Shown here: positions 1-5,211 of the stretch, piece by piece | Layout of the letters: each line of letters starts with the position of its first letter | Position numbering within the stretch: the stretch's first letter is position 1 | NCBI GenBank assembly: GCA_029260695.1 | Contig: JAJDCT010000370.1 | Span: 1 to 7,748, forward strand | Source of the DNA: Phycisphaeraceae bacterium | Lineage (GTDB): Bacteria > Planctomycetota > Phycisphaerae > Phycisphaerales > Phycisphaeraceae | Direction of reading: 5' to 3' | DNA length: 7,748 bases | Made by a program: the position numbers and the translations under genes | Notes under the pieces: model-generated | What the model saw: only the letters and a program-made list of their open reading frames with translations | What the model was told of the DNA's origin: nothing | Database searches by the model: none

Positions 1-1
1 C

Positions 2-166
2 TTTGAGCCGACCCACATGACCGCCGACGAGCTGGTCGGGGGCTTCCACGACCTAGTGGTCAGGCTCTACAGTGACGAGGCGACCGCTTGGAGACGGGAC
101 CTGTTTAAACGCAAGTACCGAAGGGCGACGAATGGCTTGGTGGAGGGTATAAAGGAGTCGGCCTGA
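2..166 (+). CDS. C-terminal end of a probable radical SAM protein (partial)
   Basis: An open frame enters from the left edge and ends at TGA 164-166, giving 54 residues. The piece reads FEPTHMTADELVGGF, then a short helix with LYSDEATAWRRDLFKR. From memory this resembles the C-terminal segment of B12-binding-domain radical SAM proteins, where a 'threonine-histidine, x, T-x-x-E-L-x-x-G' stretch follows the catalytic barrel and precedes a basic helical tail. The Cys cluster and B12-binding domain would lie upstream of the window, so neither enzyme class nor substrate can be judged here. Codon use matches the rest of the region. It ends 30 bp before the next gene on the same strand. That it is the end of a coding sequence is fairly sure; the family is a moderate guess. 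Confidence 0.55.
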   Translation, partial: FEPTHMTADELVGGFHDLVVRLYSDEATAWRRDLFKRKYRRATNGLVEGIKESA

Positions 167-196
167 CAACACCCCGGTGGGCTGGAGGCACGCCTC

Positions 197-580
197 ATGG
201 CACGATCATCATCCGTTCGGCCGCTGTTCATCCTCGCCGGGCTTTACGACGGCGTACTGGGATTGGCGTTCCTCTTCTTCTCGCCAGCCGTCTTCGACCG
301 CTTCAATGTCACCCCGCCGAACCACTACGGCTACGTCCACTTCGCGGCGGCGATCTTGTGTATTTTCGCCTTGATGTTCTTCGCCGTCGCCGCCGACCCG
401 AAACGTAACCGTAACCTGATCCCCTTCGGCATCATGCTTAAGATCAGCTACTGCGCGATCGTCGGCTGGCACTGGCTGGACGCGGGTGTGCCGTGGATGT
501 GGAAACCGTTCTTCATCTTCGACCTGCTGTTCCTCGTCGCCTTCATCTGGGCTTATCGAAAGATCAGGTCGGCAAGGTGA
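197..580 (+). CDS. Small four-helix membrane protein, unknown function
   Basis: This 127-residue protein has four likely membrane segments, roughly at residues 7-29, 44-65, 74-93 and 100-121, with short loops and a basic C-terminus (YRKIRSAR). A Pro/Asn-rich loop (TPPNHYGYVHF) links helices 1 and 2, and a charged loop (DPKRNRN) links helices 2 and 3. The aromatic-rich third segment contains GWHWLDAG. No enzymatic motif is visible and I do not recognise the family with confidence; small uncharacterised inner-membrane proteins of this shape are common. The ATG at 197 is preceded by a good Shine-Dalgarno, GGAGG at 184-188, eight bases upstream, which decides the start. It faces the deaminase gene tail to tail with a 22-bp gap. 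That it is a real gene is well supported by hydrophobicity and ribosome site; its function is unknown. Confidence 0.8.
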   Translation: MARSSSVRPLFILAGLYDGVLGLAFLFFSPAVFDRFNVTPPNHYGYVHFAAAILCIFALMFFAVAADPKRNRNLIPFGIMLKISYCAIVGWHWLDAGVPWMWKPFFIFDLLFLVAFIWAYRKIRSAR

Positions 581-602
581 GCCTAGCTTTAGTTGAACCC
601 CG

Positions 603-1046
603 CTACTCGATCCCGATGTCTTCGTTCCACAGGTCCGGCTTGTCGCGGATGAAGTTGGCCATCAGCTCGACACATCGCGCATCGTTGAGGTTGATCAACT
701 CGACCCCGTGCTGTTTGAAGAGGTCTTCGGCACCCATGAAGTTCTGGTTCTCACCAATCACCACTCGGGGGATCTTGTAGAGCAGGCTCGTCCCGGTGCA
801 CATCACACACGGACTCAGTGTGCTCACCAGCGTGAGCCGGGGCCAGTCCCGTCTGCGCCCAGCCTTACGGATGCAGGCCACTTCCGCGTGCGCCGTGGGG
901 TCCCCGGTCTGCACCCGCAGGTTGTGCCCGCGTGCTACGAGGTTGCCATCCGAGTCCGCCAACACCGACCCGATCGGCAGTCCGCCCTCGGATAACCCCA
1001 GTTCGGCTTCCTTGATCGCTTCGTTTAAGAGTGCTTGGTAATCCAT
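603..1046 (-). CDS. Cytosine deaminase of the yeast Fcy1 type (CDA fold, zinc)
   Basis: The 147-residue protein belongs to the cytidine/deoxycytidylate deaminase superfamily. The zinc site is complete: H53-A-E55 (ligand His and proton-shuttle Glu) and S-P-C80-V-M-C83 (two ligand Cys). It resembles yeast cytosine deaminase more than typical bacterial guanine or tRNA-adenosine deaminases: EGGLPIG near residue 20, RGHN at 39-42, STLSPC with CTG after it, IPRVVIGEN at 92-100, and a tail with W140 and D143 in 'LWNEDIG'. The tail matches yeast residues reported to help recognise the base. The likely reaction is cytosine to uracil plus ammonia in pyrimidine salvage, in the cytoplasm. Length matches the family. 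On the coding strand GGAG lies eight bases before the ATG. Natural termination is at TAG. It is divergent from the hydrolase gene. Another nucleobase substrate is possible. Confidence 0.88.
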   Translation of the reverse strand: MDYQALLNEAIKEAELGLSEGGLPIGSVLADSDGNLVARGHNLRVQTGDPTAHAEVACIRKAGRRRDWPRLTLVSTLSPCVMCTGTSLLYKIPRVVIGENQNFMGAEDLFKQHGVELINLNDARCVELMANFIRDKPDLWNEDIGIE

Positions 1047-1066
1047 CGGGCTCGGCTCCGCAGAGT

Positions 1067-1076
1067 AAATCGATTT
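1067..1076. promoter_or_regulatory. 10-bp palindrome between divergent genes
   Basis: AAATCGATTT is a perfect palindrome in the 55-bp gap between the divergent deaminase and hydrolase genes. The gap must hold both promoters, so an operator is possible, but a 10-bp palindrome in short AT-rich DNA can also arise by chance. I see no convincing -35/-10 pair on either strand. Confidence 0.25.
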
Positions 1077-1101
1077 CTAACTGGGTGACAGGATATACGG
1101 G

Positions 1102-2079
1102 ATGAAGTTTGGATTCATCGGATGGATCAGATCAGATGGGCTATCATCCGGTTCTATGGGTCTGATACTTTTAATTGCTATTGCGGTCGCCCTCCTCTGG
1201 CTGCTCGGCGCCGCGGGCTTGGTGTATGCGTTGGGGCACCCCAAGCGCAAGACGTTTGCGGTCGCGCTGGGGAAGGGCGATCCGACCGATCCGGCGGACC
1301 TGGGGCTTGAGGCGCAGGAAGTCACGTTCACGCTCTCGGGTGGCAAGCGGTCGCCGGGGTGGGTGATCCAAGGCGAGGCGGCTGCAAATGAGGACGCGCT
1401 GACCGTTGTGATTGTGCACGGTTTTGGGGATAGCCGGTACGGGGCGATGCGGCGTGCACCGCTGGTTGGGCCGACTGTGAAGCGTGTGGTGGTGTTCGAT
1501 CTGCCGGGGCAGGGGGAGTCGGAATCGAAGCGGGCGTATGGGGGGTTGCGCGAGCCTGACGACGTGCTTGCGGTTCTGGGGCAGCTAGAGAAGCAGGACG
1601 CCGAGCGTATCGTGTTGTTGGGGGTGTCGATGGGTGCCGGCATAGCGATCGCGGCGGCGGCGAAGGCGGGGGGAGATATCCGGGACGGGATAGTGGGTGT
1701 GATCGCGGAGGGGCCGTACCGGCATTGGGACGAGCCGTTGCACAACGTATTTCGCAAGCACCGTTACCCGCGCTGGCCGATCATCCCGCTGGCGGGTGAG
1801 TGGCTTGCGCTGACGGCCAAGGGGTTCACGGAATTCGATCGAGCGGAGCACGCCGCCAAACTCGGTTGCCCCCTGTTGGTGGTTCACGGCTCAGAGGACG
1901 GACTTTGTCCGATAACCTCTGCCAAACAGATCGCCGAGGCCGCCCCGGCGGGGGAGTTCATCGAGATCGAGGGCGGCGGGCACGACGACCTCCCCTGTGA
2001 ACACGAACAGGCTTACAAGGACGCGGTGGGCGATTTCCTGAAAAGGCTTTGTGTTCGCGGCGGATCGGGTACAATGTAA
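1102..2079 (+). CDS. Membrane-anchored alpha/beta hydrolase (serine hydrolase)
   Basis: This 325-residue protein has one hydrophobic segment near residues 19-45 (LILLIAIAVALLWLLGAAGL), probably a signal anchor, followed by an alpha/beta hydrolase domain. The oxyanion-side motif is VIVHGFGDSRYG (103-114). The nucleophile elbow is G-V-S176-M-G. The acid is probably D266 in VHGSED and the base H294 in GGGHDD, in the usual order. The aromatic/proline-rich insertion at 205-232 is where a lid would sit. The architecture resembles the YqiA/FrsA-like and bem46-like hydrolases that sit facing the periplasm or in the membrane; the substrate (ester, lipid or peptide) cannot be deduced. The ATG at 1102 has AGGA eight bases upstream; an in-frame ATG at 1156, just before the membrane helix, lacks a good ribosome site and is less likely. 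No functional tie to the BMC operon downstream is evident. Confidence 0.85.
   Translation: MKFGFIGWIRSDGLSSGSMGLILLIAIAVALLWLLGAAGLVYALGHPKRKTFAVALGKGDPTDPADLGLEAQEVTFTLSGGKRSPGWVIQGEAAANEDALTVVIVHGFGDSRYGAMRRAPLVGPTVKRVVVFDLPGQGESESKRAYGGLREPDDVLAVLGQLEKQDAERIVLLGVSMGAGIAIAAAAKAGGDIRDGIVGVIAEGPYRHWDEPLHNVFRKHRYPRWPIIPLAGEWLALTAKGFTEFDRAEHAAKLGCPLLVVHGSEDGLCPITSAKQIAEAAPAGEFIEIEGGGHDDLPCEHEQAYKDAVGDFLKRLCVRGGSGTM
2070..2075 (+). promoter_or_regulatory. Possible -10 box at the end of the hydrolase gene
   Basis: TACAAT overlaps the last codons of the hydrolase gene. An imperfect TTTGTG lies 16 bp upstream (2048-2053). If used, transcription would start near 2082 and give a leader of about 230 nt ahead of the BMC operon. 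The -35 is poor and promoter consensus in this organism is unknown, so this is only a candidate. Confidence 0.25.
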
Positions 2080-2236
2080 CGCTTGGCCGAAAAGGCCCAG
2101 CCGGGCGCTTCAAGGGGCCGGCAAGCTTGAGGTTGCGGGGCAGGGTTAACACCTTGTTTCCCACAACCGAAGTGACACCCCCCGGGAGGTCCCCCCTCAC
2201 CGCTTAGAGCGCCGGTTGATAGTGGTGTCGTACCGT

Positions 2237-2260
2237 GGTCAGCCCGTTTTTTAACTGACC
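2237..2260 (+). promoter_or_regulatory. Hairpin with T-rich loop upstream of rpiB-deoC
   Basis: GGTCAG (2237-2242) pairs exactly with CTGACC (2255-2260) across a 12-base loop that holds six consecutive T. The T run is inside the loop rather than after the stem, so it is not a standard intrinsic terminator. It could be an operator half-site pair or a structured leader element. Confidence 0.3.
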
Positions 2261-2283
2261 CTAGGCGACGACCAGTCATGTTT

Positions 2284-2297
2284 GGCACCTAGGTGCC
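2284..2297. promoter_or_regulatory. Perfect 14-bp palindrome just before the BMC operon start
   Basis: GGCACCTAGGTGCC is its own reverse complement over all 14 bases and ends 16 bases before the ATG at 2314. A dimeric repressor site (for example of a DeoR- or LacI-type sugar-phosphate regulator) is the natural guess; as RNA it would form a tight stem close to the ribosome site. No regulator gene is in the window to pair with it. The palindrome is certain, the role is not. Confidence 0.45.
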
Positions 2298-2313
2298 CTG
2301 TCAGTGGAAACCG

Positions 2314-3297
2314 ATGGCCGAGAACACAGCATCACAACGCATCGCCTTGGGGGCGGATCACGGCGGCTTTGAGCTTAAAGAAAAGATCAAGGCGCATCTT
2401 CGGGGCCAGGGCCACTCGGTCCACGACTGCGGCACACACAACACAGACGCGGTTGACTACCCGGTCTTCGCCCGGGCGGTGGCGGAACGGGTTTCGCGGG
2501 GCGAGTCAGACCTGGGTATCCTTATAGACGGTGCGGGCATCGGCTCGAGCATGGTCGCGAACAAGGTCCCCGGCGTGCGGGCCGCGTTGTGTTACTACGC
2601 TGCATCTGCAAATAACGCCCGGGAACACAACGACGCGAACGTGCTGACCATGGGGTCGGGGTTTGTCGGGCCGAACTTGGCGCTACAGATCGTTGATGTG
2701 TTCCTGACAACCCAATGCACGGCCGAGCGCCACCTGCGGCGCGTGAACATGATCGAGACCGGGGCCGGAACTGCCACGACTACGCCCGCACCTGCCGGGC
2801 ACGCCTGCCAATGTCAAGAGAAAAGTATGTCCCAACCCATACCCGACGCAGACGTCGACATCGAACGGATCGTCCAACGGATTTTAGAGTTGTCCGGCGG
2901 TGCAAACCTCGGCTGCACGACCCTGGCCTGCGGTTTTTGCAAGACCTGTGCCCAGACCAACCCCGAACTGGTCCGTCAGTTCCTGGAGATGGGTGCCGAC
3001 CGTATCGCCCACCAACCCGGGGCCGGCGACCTCCCGCGTGAGCTGGCGGCCTCGATCGACCACACGCTGCTCAAGCCCGACGCCACCACCGATCAACTCA
3101 TCAGCATGTGTGCCGAAGCCAAGGACTACGGCTTTGCCAGCGTGTGCGTGAACCCGGCTAACGTGAAGCTGGTTGCGGGCGAGTTGAAGGGTACCAACGT
3201 CAAAGCCTGTTCGGTGGTCGGGTTCCCCCTGGGCGCTACTACCCCAGAGATCAAGGCGCTCGAGGCCCGGCGTGCGATCCGGGACGGCGCACGGTAG
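2314..3297 (+). CDS. RpiB-like isomerase fused to N-terminal part of DeoC, ended by an in-frame TAG
   Basis: Residues 1-148 form an RpiB/LacAB-type sugar-phosphate isomerase domain: GADHGGF at 13-19, ANK at 82-84, EHND at 104-107, ERHLRRV at 138-144. The position of E. coli RpiB's catalytic Cys (ICGTG) is Asp here (I-D72-G-A-G), so ordinary ribose-5-phosphate isomerase chemistry is doubtful. An Ala/Thr/Pro linker (149-171) leads to an amphipathic helix (about 178-195) that could be an encapsulation peptide, then a cysteine cluster C201-x4-C206-x2-C209-x2-C212, then the DeoC barrel from about residue 245 (IDHTLLKPD). TAG at codon 328 stops the frame before all DeoC catalytic residues; the rest is the next entry. 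I chose ATG 2314, five bases after GGA; GTG 2293 adds seven residues and sits inside the palindrome. M172 (2827) could be an internal DeoC start but has only a weak ribosome site. No stop separates the two domains, so the fusion is direct sequence evidence. Confidence 0.8.
   Translation: MAENTASQRIALGADHGGFELKEKIKAHLRGQGHSVHDCGTHNTDAVDYPVFARAVAERVSRGESDLGILIDGAGIGSSMVANKVPGVRAALCYYAASANNAREHNDANVLTMGSGFVGPNLALQIVDVFLTTQCTAERHLRRVNMIETGAGTATTTPAPAGHACQCQEKSMSQPIPDADVDIERIVQRILELSGGANLGCTTLACGFCKTCAQTNPELVRQFLEMGADRIAHQPGAGDLPRELAASIDHTLLKPDATTDQLISMCAEAKDYGFASVCVNPANVKLVAGELKGTNVKACSVVGFPLGATTPEIKALEARRAIRDGAR
2845..2901 (+). other. Candidate encapsulation peptide between the RpiB and DeoC domains
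   Basis: [19 protein letters not shown] places I, I/V, I/L and L on one helical face and charged residues on the other, then breaks at Gly-Gly. BMC cargo enzymes carry short amphipathic helices of this kind, joined by flexible linkers, that bind the inside of the shell. The start of the aldehyde dehydrogenase in this operon has a similar pattern. The assignment is inferred from pattern and context. Confidence 0.55.
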
Positions 3298-3732
3298 ATC
3301 GACTGGGTCACCACCGTCGGCGCACTTAAGCGCGGCGCCGACGACCTGGTCTACCGCGACATCCGGGCCGTGACCGAGGTTTGCATGGACGGCCGGAGTA
3401 TCTGCAAGGTGATTCTCGAAACAGCTTTGCTGAACGACGACGAAAAGATCCGCGCCTGTCATGCAGCGAAGCGGGCGCGTGCGGACTTTGTTAAAACCTC
3501 GACAGGCTTCGGCCCCGGCGGCGCGACCGCTGAGGATGTCGCACTGATGAGCCACGCGGTCAGCGGGACACGCATGGGCGTCAAGGCCTCCGGTGGTATC
3601 CGTGACCTTGAAGGCGCTCAAGAAATGATCCACGCGGGGGCCACCCGCTTGGGCGTCAGCGCCGGTGTGAAGATTGTCAAGCAAGCCAAGGGCATGACCG
3701 TTTCTGAAGGAAGCTCGAAAGACAAGTACTGA
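3298..3732 (+). pseudogene. deoC: Catalytic half of deoxyribose-phosphate aldolase, separated by an in-frame TAG
   Basis: Directly after TAG 3295-3297 the same frame continues as [13 protein letters not shown] and runs 144 codons to TGA 3730-3732. It carries every DeoC (DERA, class I aldolase) catalytic element: the Asp of the 'E-I-D-x-V' motif (codon 3301), the Schiff-base Lys in [13 protein letters not shown] (codon 3493) and the second Lys in [10 protein letters not shown] (codon 3583). The enzyme cleaves 2-deoxyribose 5-phosphate to glyceraldehyde 3-phosphate and acetaldehyde. The first in-frame ATG is at 3385 (GTG 3370), already past the catalytic Asp, so independent translation would not give a working aldolase. 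There is no other lesion, so the TAG is a recent nonsense mutation, a sequencing error for GAG, or a readthrough site. BMC-T follows after 14 bases. Aldolase identity is very sure; whether the product is made is open. Confidence 0.8.
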
Positions 3733-3746
3733 TAGGCTGAATCACT

Positions 3747-4385
3747 ATGCAACATGTTGACTTACGCGCGTACGTTTTCCTGGATAGCCTCCAGCCCCAG
3801 TTCGCCTCATTCATGGCGACCGTGTCGCAGGGTTTTTTACCTGTGGCGGGACAGGCGTCGTTGTTTGTGGAGATCTCCCCGGGCATCGAGATCAACCGCG
3901 TCACCGATATCGCACTGAAGTCCACGCACGTCCACCCGGGCATGCAGATCGTCGAGCGGCTCTACGGCGCGTTGGAGGTCCACTCCGACTCACAGGCCGA
4001 CGTCCGCGCAGCGGGGCGTGATATCCTCCAGGCCTTGGACGTGACCGAGGCAGATCGGCGCAAACCCACCGTGATCTCCAGCCAGGTGATCCGGTGCATC
4101 GACGACTACCAGACCCAGTTGATCAACCGGATGCGTCACGGCAACATGATCCTCGCCGGGCAGACGCTGTATATCCTGGAGTGCGAGCCCGCGGCCTACG
4201 CGGCGCTGGCGGCGAACGAAGCAGAGAAGGCGGCCGATATCAATATCCTGGAAGTACGAGCCGTCGGCAGCTTCGGGCGTATCTACCTCGGCGGCGAGGA
4301 ACGCGATATCGAGGTCGGCTACCAGGCGGCACTGGCGGCGATCGAAGGCGTCACCGGGCGTGTTGCTGAGAAAAAGAAGAAGTAG
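3747..4385 (+). CDS. Tandem BMC-domain shell protein, stacked-trimer type (CsoS1D-like BMC-T)
   Basis: The 212-residue protein is a BMC-T shell tile: two BMC folds in one chain, trimerising to a pseudohexamer. The sequence closely follows the CsoS1D-like group, whose trimers can stack face to face and gate a large pore: [12 protein letters not shown] at 7-18, [18 protein letters not shown] at 41-58, [12 protein letters not shown] at 68-79 for the first half; [20 protein letters not shown] and [25 protein letters not shown] (111-165) for the second. From memory it resembles the BMC-T2/T3 proteins of the Haliangium ochraceum shell. In the shell it would admit larger substrates such as sugar phosphates or cofactors. 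The C-terminus is a run of lysines. The ribosome site is weak (AGG 3734-3736), which fits low-level incorporation or coupling to the upstream gene. The stop is TAG, and nothing shell-like follows it. Confidence 0.93.
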   Translation: MQHVDLRAYVFLDSLQPQFASFMATVSQGFLPVAGQASLFVEISPGIEINRVTDIALKSTHVHPGMQIVERLYGALEVHSDSQADVRAAGRDILQALDVTEADRRKPTVISSQVIRCIDDYQTQLINRMRHGNMILAGQTLYILECEPAAYAALAANEAEKAADINILEVRAVGSFGRIYLGGEERDIEVGYQAALAAIEGVTGRVAEKKKK

Positions 4386-4438
4386 CCCAGCCATGCAAGG
4401 CAGCGATTGGACTCGGGCATGAGACGTTTACACGACGA

Positions 4439-4444
4439 TATAAT
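4439..4444 (+). promoter_or_regulatory. Likely -10 box of an internal promoter ahead of BMC-H
   Basis: A perfect TATAAT sits in an AT-rich island in the 96-bp gap before the BMC-H gene, 38 bases from its ATG. No good -35 lies at 16-18 bp (the sequence there is GGCATG-like) and there is no extended -10 TG. An 11-bp inverted repeat, TTAAG-A-CTTAA (4447-4457), lies over the predicted start site and could be an operator. An own promoter would fit the need for far more BMC-H than the other tiles. Confidence 0.45.
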
Positions 4445-4481
4445 ATTTAAGACTTAACTGATTCAGAGAGGAACCCTGACG

Positions 4482-4778
4482 ATGGCAGAAGCACTAGGCA
4501 TGATTGAGACACGCGGGTTCGCGGCGATGGTCGAGGCCAGCGACGCGATGGTAAAGGCAGCCAAGGTCGAATTGGTCTCGTACGAGAAGATCGGCGGCGG
4601 GTATGTCACCGCGATCATCCGTGGCGATGTTGCAGCGGTGAAGGCCGCCTGTGACGCCGGGCAAGCCGCCGCCGCACGTGTCGGTGAGGTGGTCACCGTC
4701 CATGTGATCGCTCGCCCGCACACCAACGTAGACGAAAACCTGCCCCTTGGTCGGCCAAACGCCGGCAAGACCAAGTAA
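4482..4778 (+). CDS. Hexameric shell protein BMC-H (PduA-like)
   Basis: The 98-residue protein is a single canonical BMC domain, forming the hexamers that make most of the shell facets. It aligns by eye almost end to end with Pdu[12 protein letters not shown] at the start, [11 protein letters not shown] (21-31) with the edge lysine K25 that packs between hexamers, the pore loop K36-[21 protein letters not shown] (47-60) and [11 protein letters not shown] near the end. The pore Ser of PduA (in KIGSG) is Gly here, giving a slightly wider and less polar pore. The ATG has a strong ribosome site, AGAGAGGA ending at 4472, nine bases upstream. It is preceded by a probable promoter and followed by a 124-bp structured gap. 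This is the only BMC-H in the window; others may lie downstream. Confidence 0.96.
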   Translation: MAEALGMIETRGFAAMVEASDAMVKAAKVELVSYEKIGGGYVTAIIRGDVAAVKAACDAGQAAAARVGEVVTVHVIARPHTNVDENLPLGRPNAGKTK

Positions 4779-4902
4779 ACCCGGGCAGCCTGCCGGTTCG
4801 GCAAACGCGCTTCTAGGCGCGGACGGCCCCCTTTGATGCGGGTCGCGCCGCGCAGCTGTTTGCGCCGCGCCGAGCGGGTGGCGATCCCATGGGAGTCTTG
4901 CG
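4779..4902 (+). other. GC-rich structured spacer after BMC-H
   Basis: This 124-bp gap is unusually long for an operon whose later genes overlap. It holds two adjacent hairpins: TGCCG-GTT-CGGCA (about 4790-4802) and CGCGC-TTCTAG-GCGCG (4806-4821). A 9-bp direct repeat GCGCCGCGC follows (4845-4853 and 4862-4870), and the two copies enclose GCGCA/TGCGC pairing. There is no T run, so it is not a normal intrinsic terminator. It may protect the 3' end of a BMC-H message or slow transcription into the downstream genes. The structures are seen; the role is inference. Confidence 0.4.
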
Positions 4903-5190
4903 ATGTTTTTGGCCAGGATAATCGGTACGGTGGTCTCGACCCAAAAGGAAGCGAGCCTTGAGGGCCTGCGCTTCATGCTGCTCCAGCCGCTTGACGAAAA
5001 GGGCAAGCCAGCCGGCTCGCACGTCGTCGCCGCGGATGCGGTCGGTGCGGGTGTCGACGAGATCGTCCTCTACGCCTCGGGCAGTTCGGCCCGGCAGACC
5101 GTCGCCACCGACAAACGGCCCTGCGACGCGGTGATCATGGCGATCGTCGATTCCTGGGAGGTCGGCGGCGAAGAACGGTACAAGAAATAA
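4903..5190 (+). CDS. Pentameric vertex protein BMC-P (EutN/CcmL family), first copy
   Basis: The 95-residue protein has the full EutN/CcmL fold pattern: a start of MFLARIIGTVVST, then LEGLRFMLLQPLDEKG, a VAADAVGAGVDEIVLYASGSSAR strand-turn stretch, and an end of DAVIMAIVDSWEV. Such proteins form pentamers that cap the twelve vertices of the icosahedral shell. Compared with the two other BMC-P genes at 7243 and 7521 it is clearly diverged, so the three are not recent duplicates. The ATG is preceded by GGGAG at 4891-4895, seven bases upstream. The next gene starts 21 bases after its stop. The charged C-terminal tail (EVGGEERYKK) is slightly longer than usual. Confidence 0.94.
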   Translation: MFLARIIGTVVSTQKEASLEGLRFMLLQPLDEKGKPAGSHVVAADAVGAGVDEIVLYASGSSARQTVATDKRPCDAVIMAIVDSWEVGGEERYKK

Positions 5191-5211
5191 CCTTCGGCGA
5201 GGTGACCCGCG

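Larger units (their letters stand above)
2080..2313 (+). other. Gene-free leader region ahead of the BMC operon
   Basis: This 234-bp stretch has no convincing coding frame. It contains a small stem (GCAA 2121-2124 with TTGC 2133-2136, extended by CC/GG across a G-G mismatch), a C-rich run around 2178-2196 flanked by GTGA/TCAC, a six-base-pair hairpin at 2237-2260 and a perfect palindrome at 2284-2297. It is the natural place for the promoter and control of the sugar-phosphate BMC operon. I could not match it to a known riboswitch class, and no clean -35/-10 pair stands out near the gene. The function is inferred from position only. Confidence 0.4.

Noticed and set aside
1077..1757. Minus-strand frame of 226 codons opposite the hydrolase
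   Set aside because: Ser/Pro/Thr-rich shadow translation; the plus-strand frame has a full hydrolase catalytic triad.
2216..2244. TTGATA as the -35 of a promoter for the BMC operon
   Set aside because: The sequence 16-18 bases downstream has no A/T-rich -10 box.
2237..2260. Intrinsic terminator for the hydrolase gene
   Set aside because: The six T lie in the loop, not after the stem, and the stem has only six pairs.
3295..3297. TAG as a pyrrolysine or other reassigned codon
   Set aside because: TAG is used as a normal stop at 4383-4385 and in the deaminase gene, and the replaced residue is a plain Glu in the family; a point change is simpler.
2884..3684. Long minus-strand open frame (266 codons) opposite rpiB-deoC
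   Set aside because: It mirrors the codon structure of the plus-strand DeoC, has no recognisable domain and no ribosome site; a GC-rich shadow.
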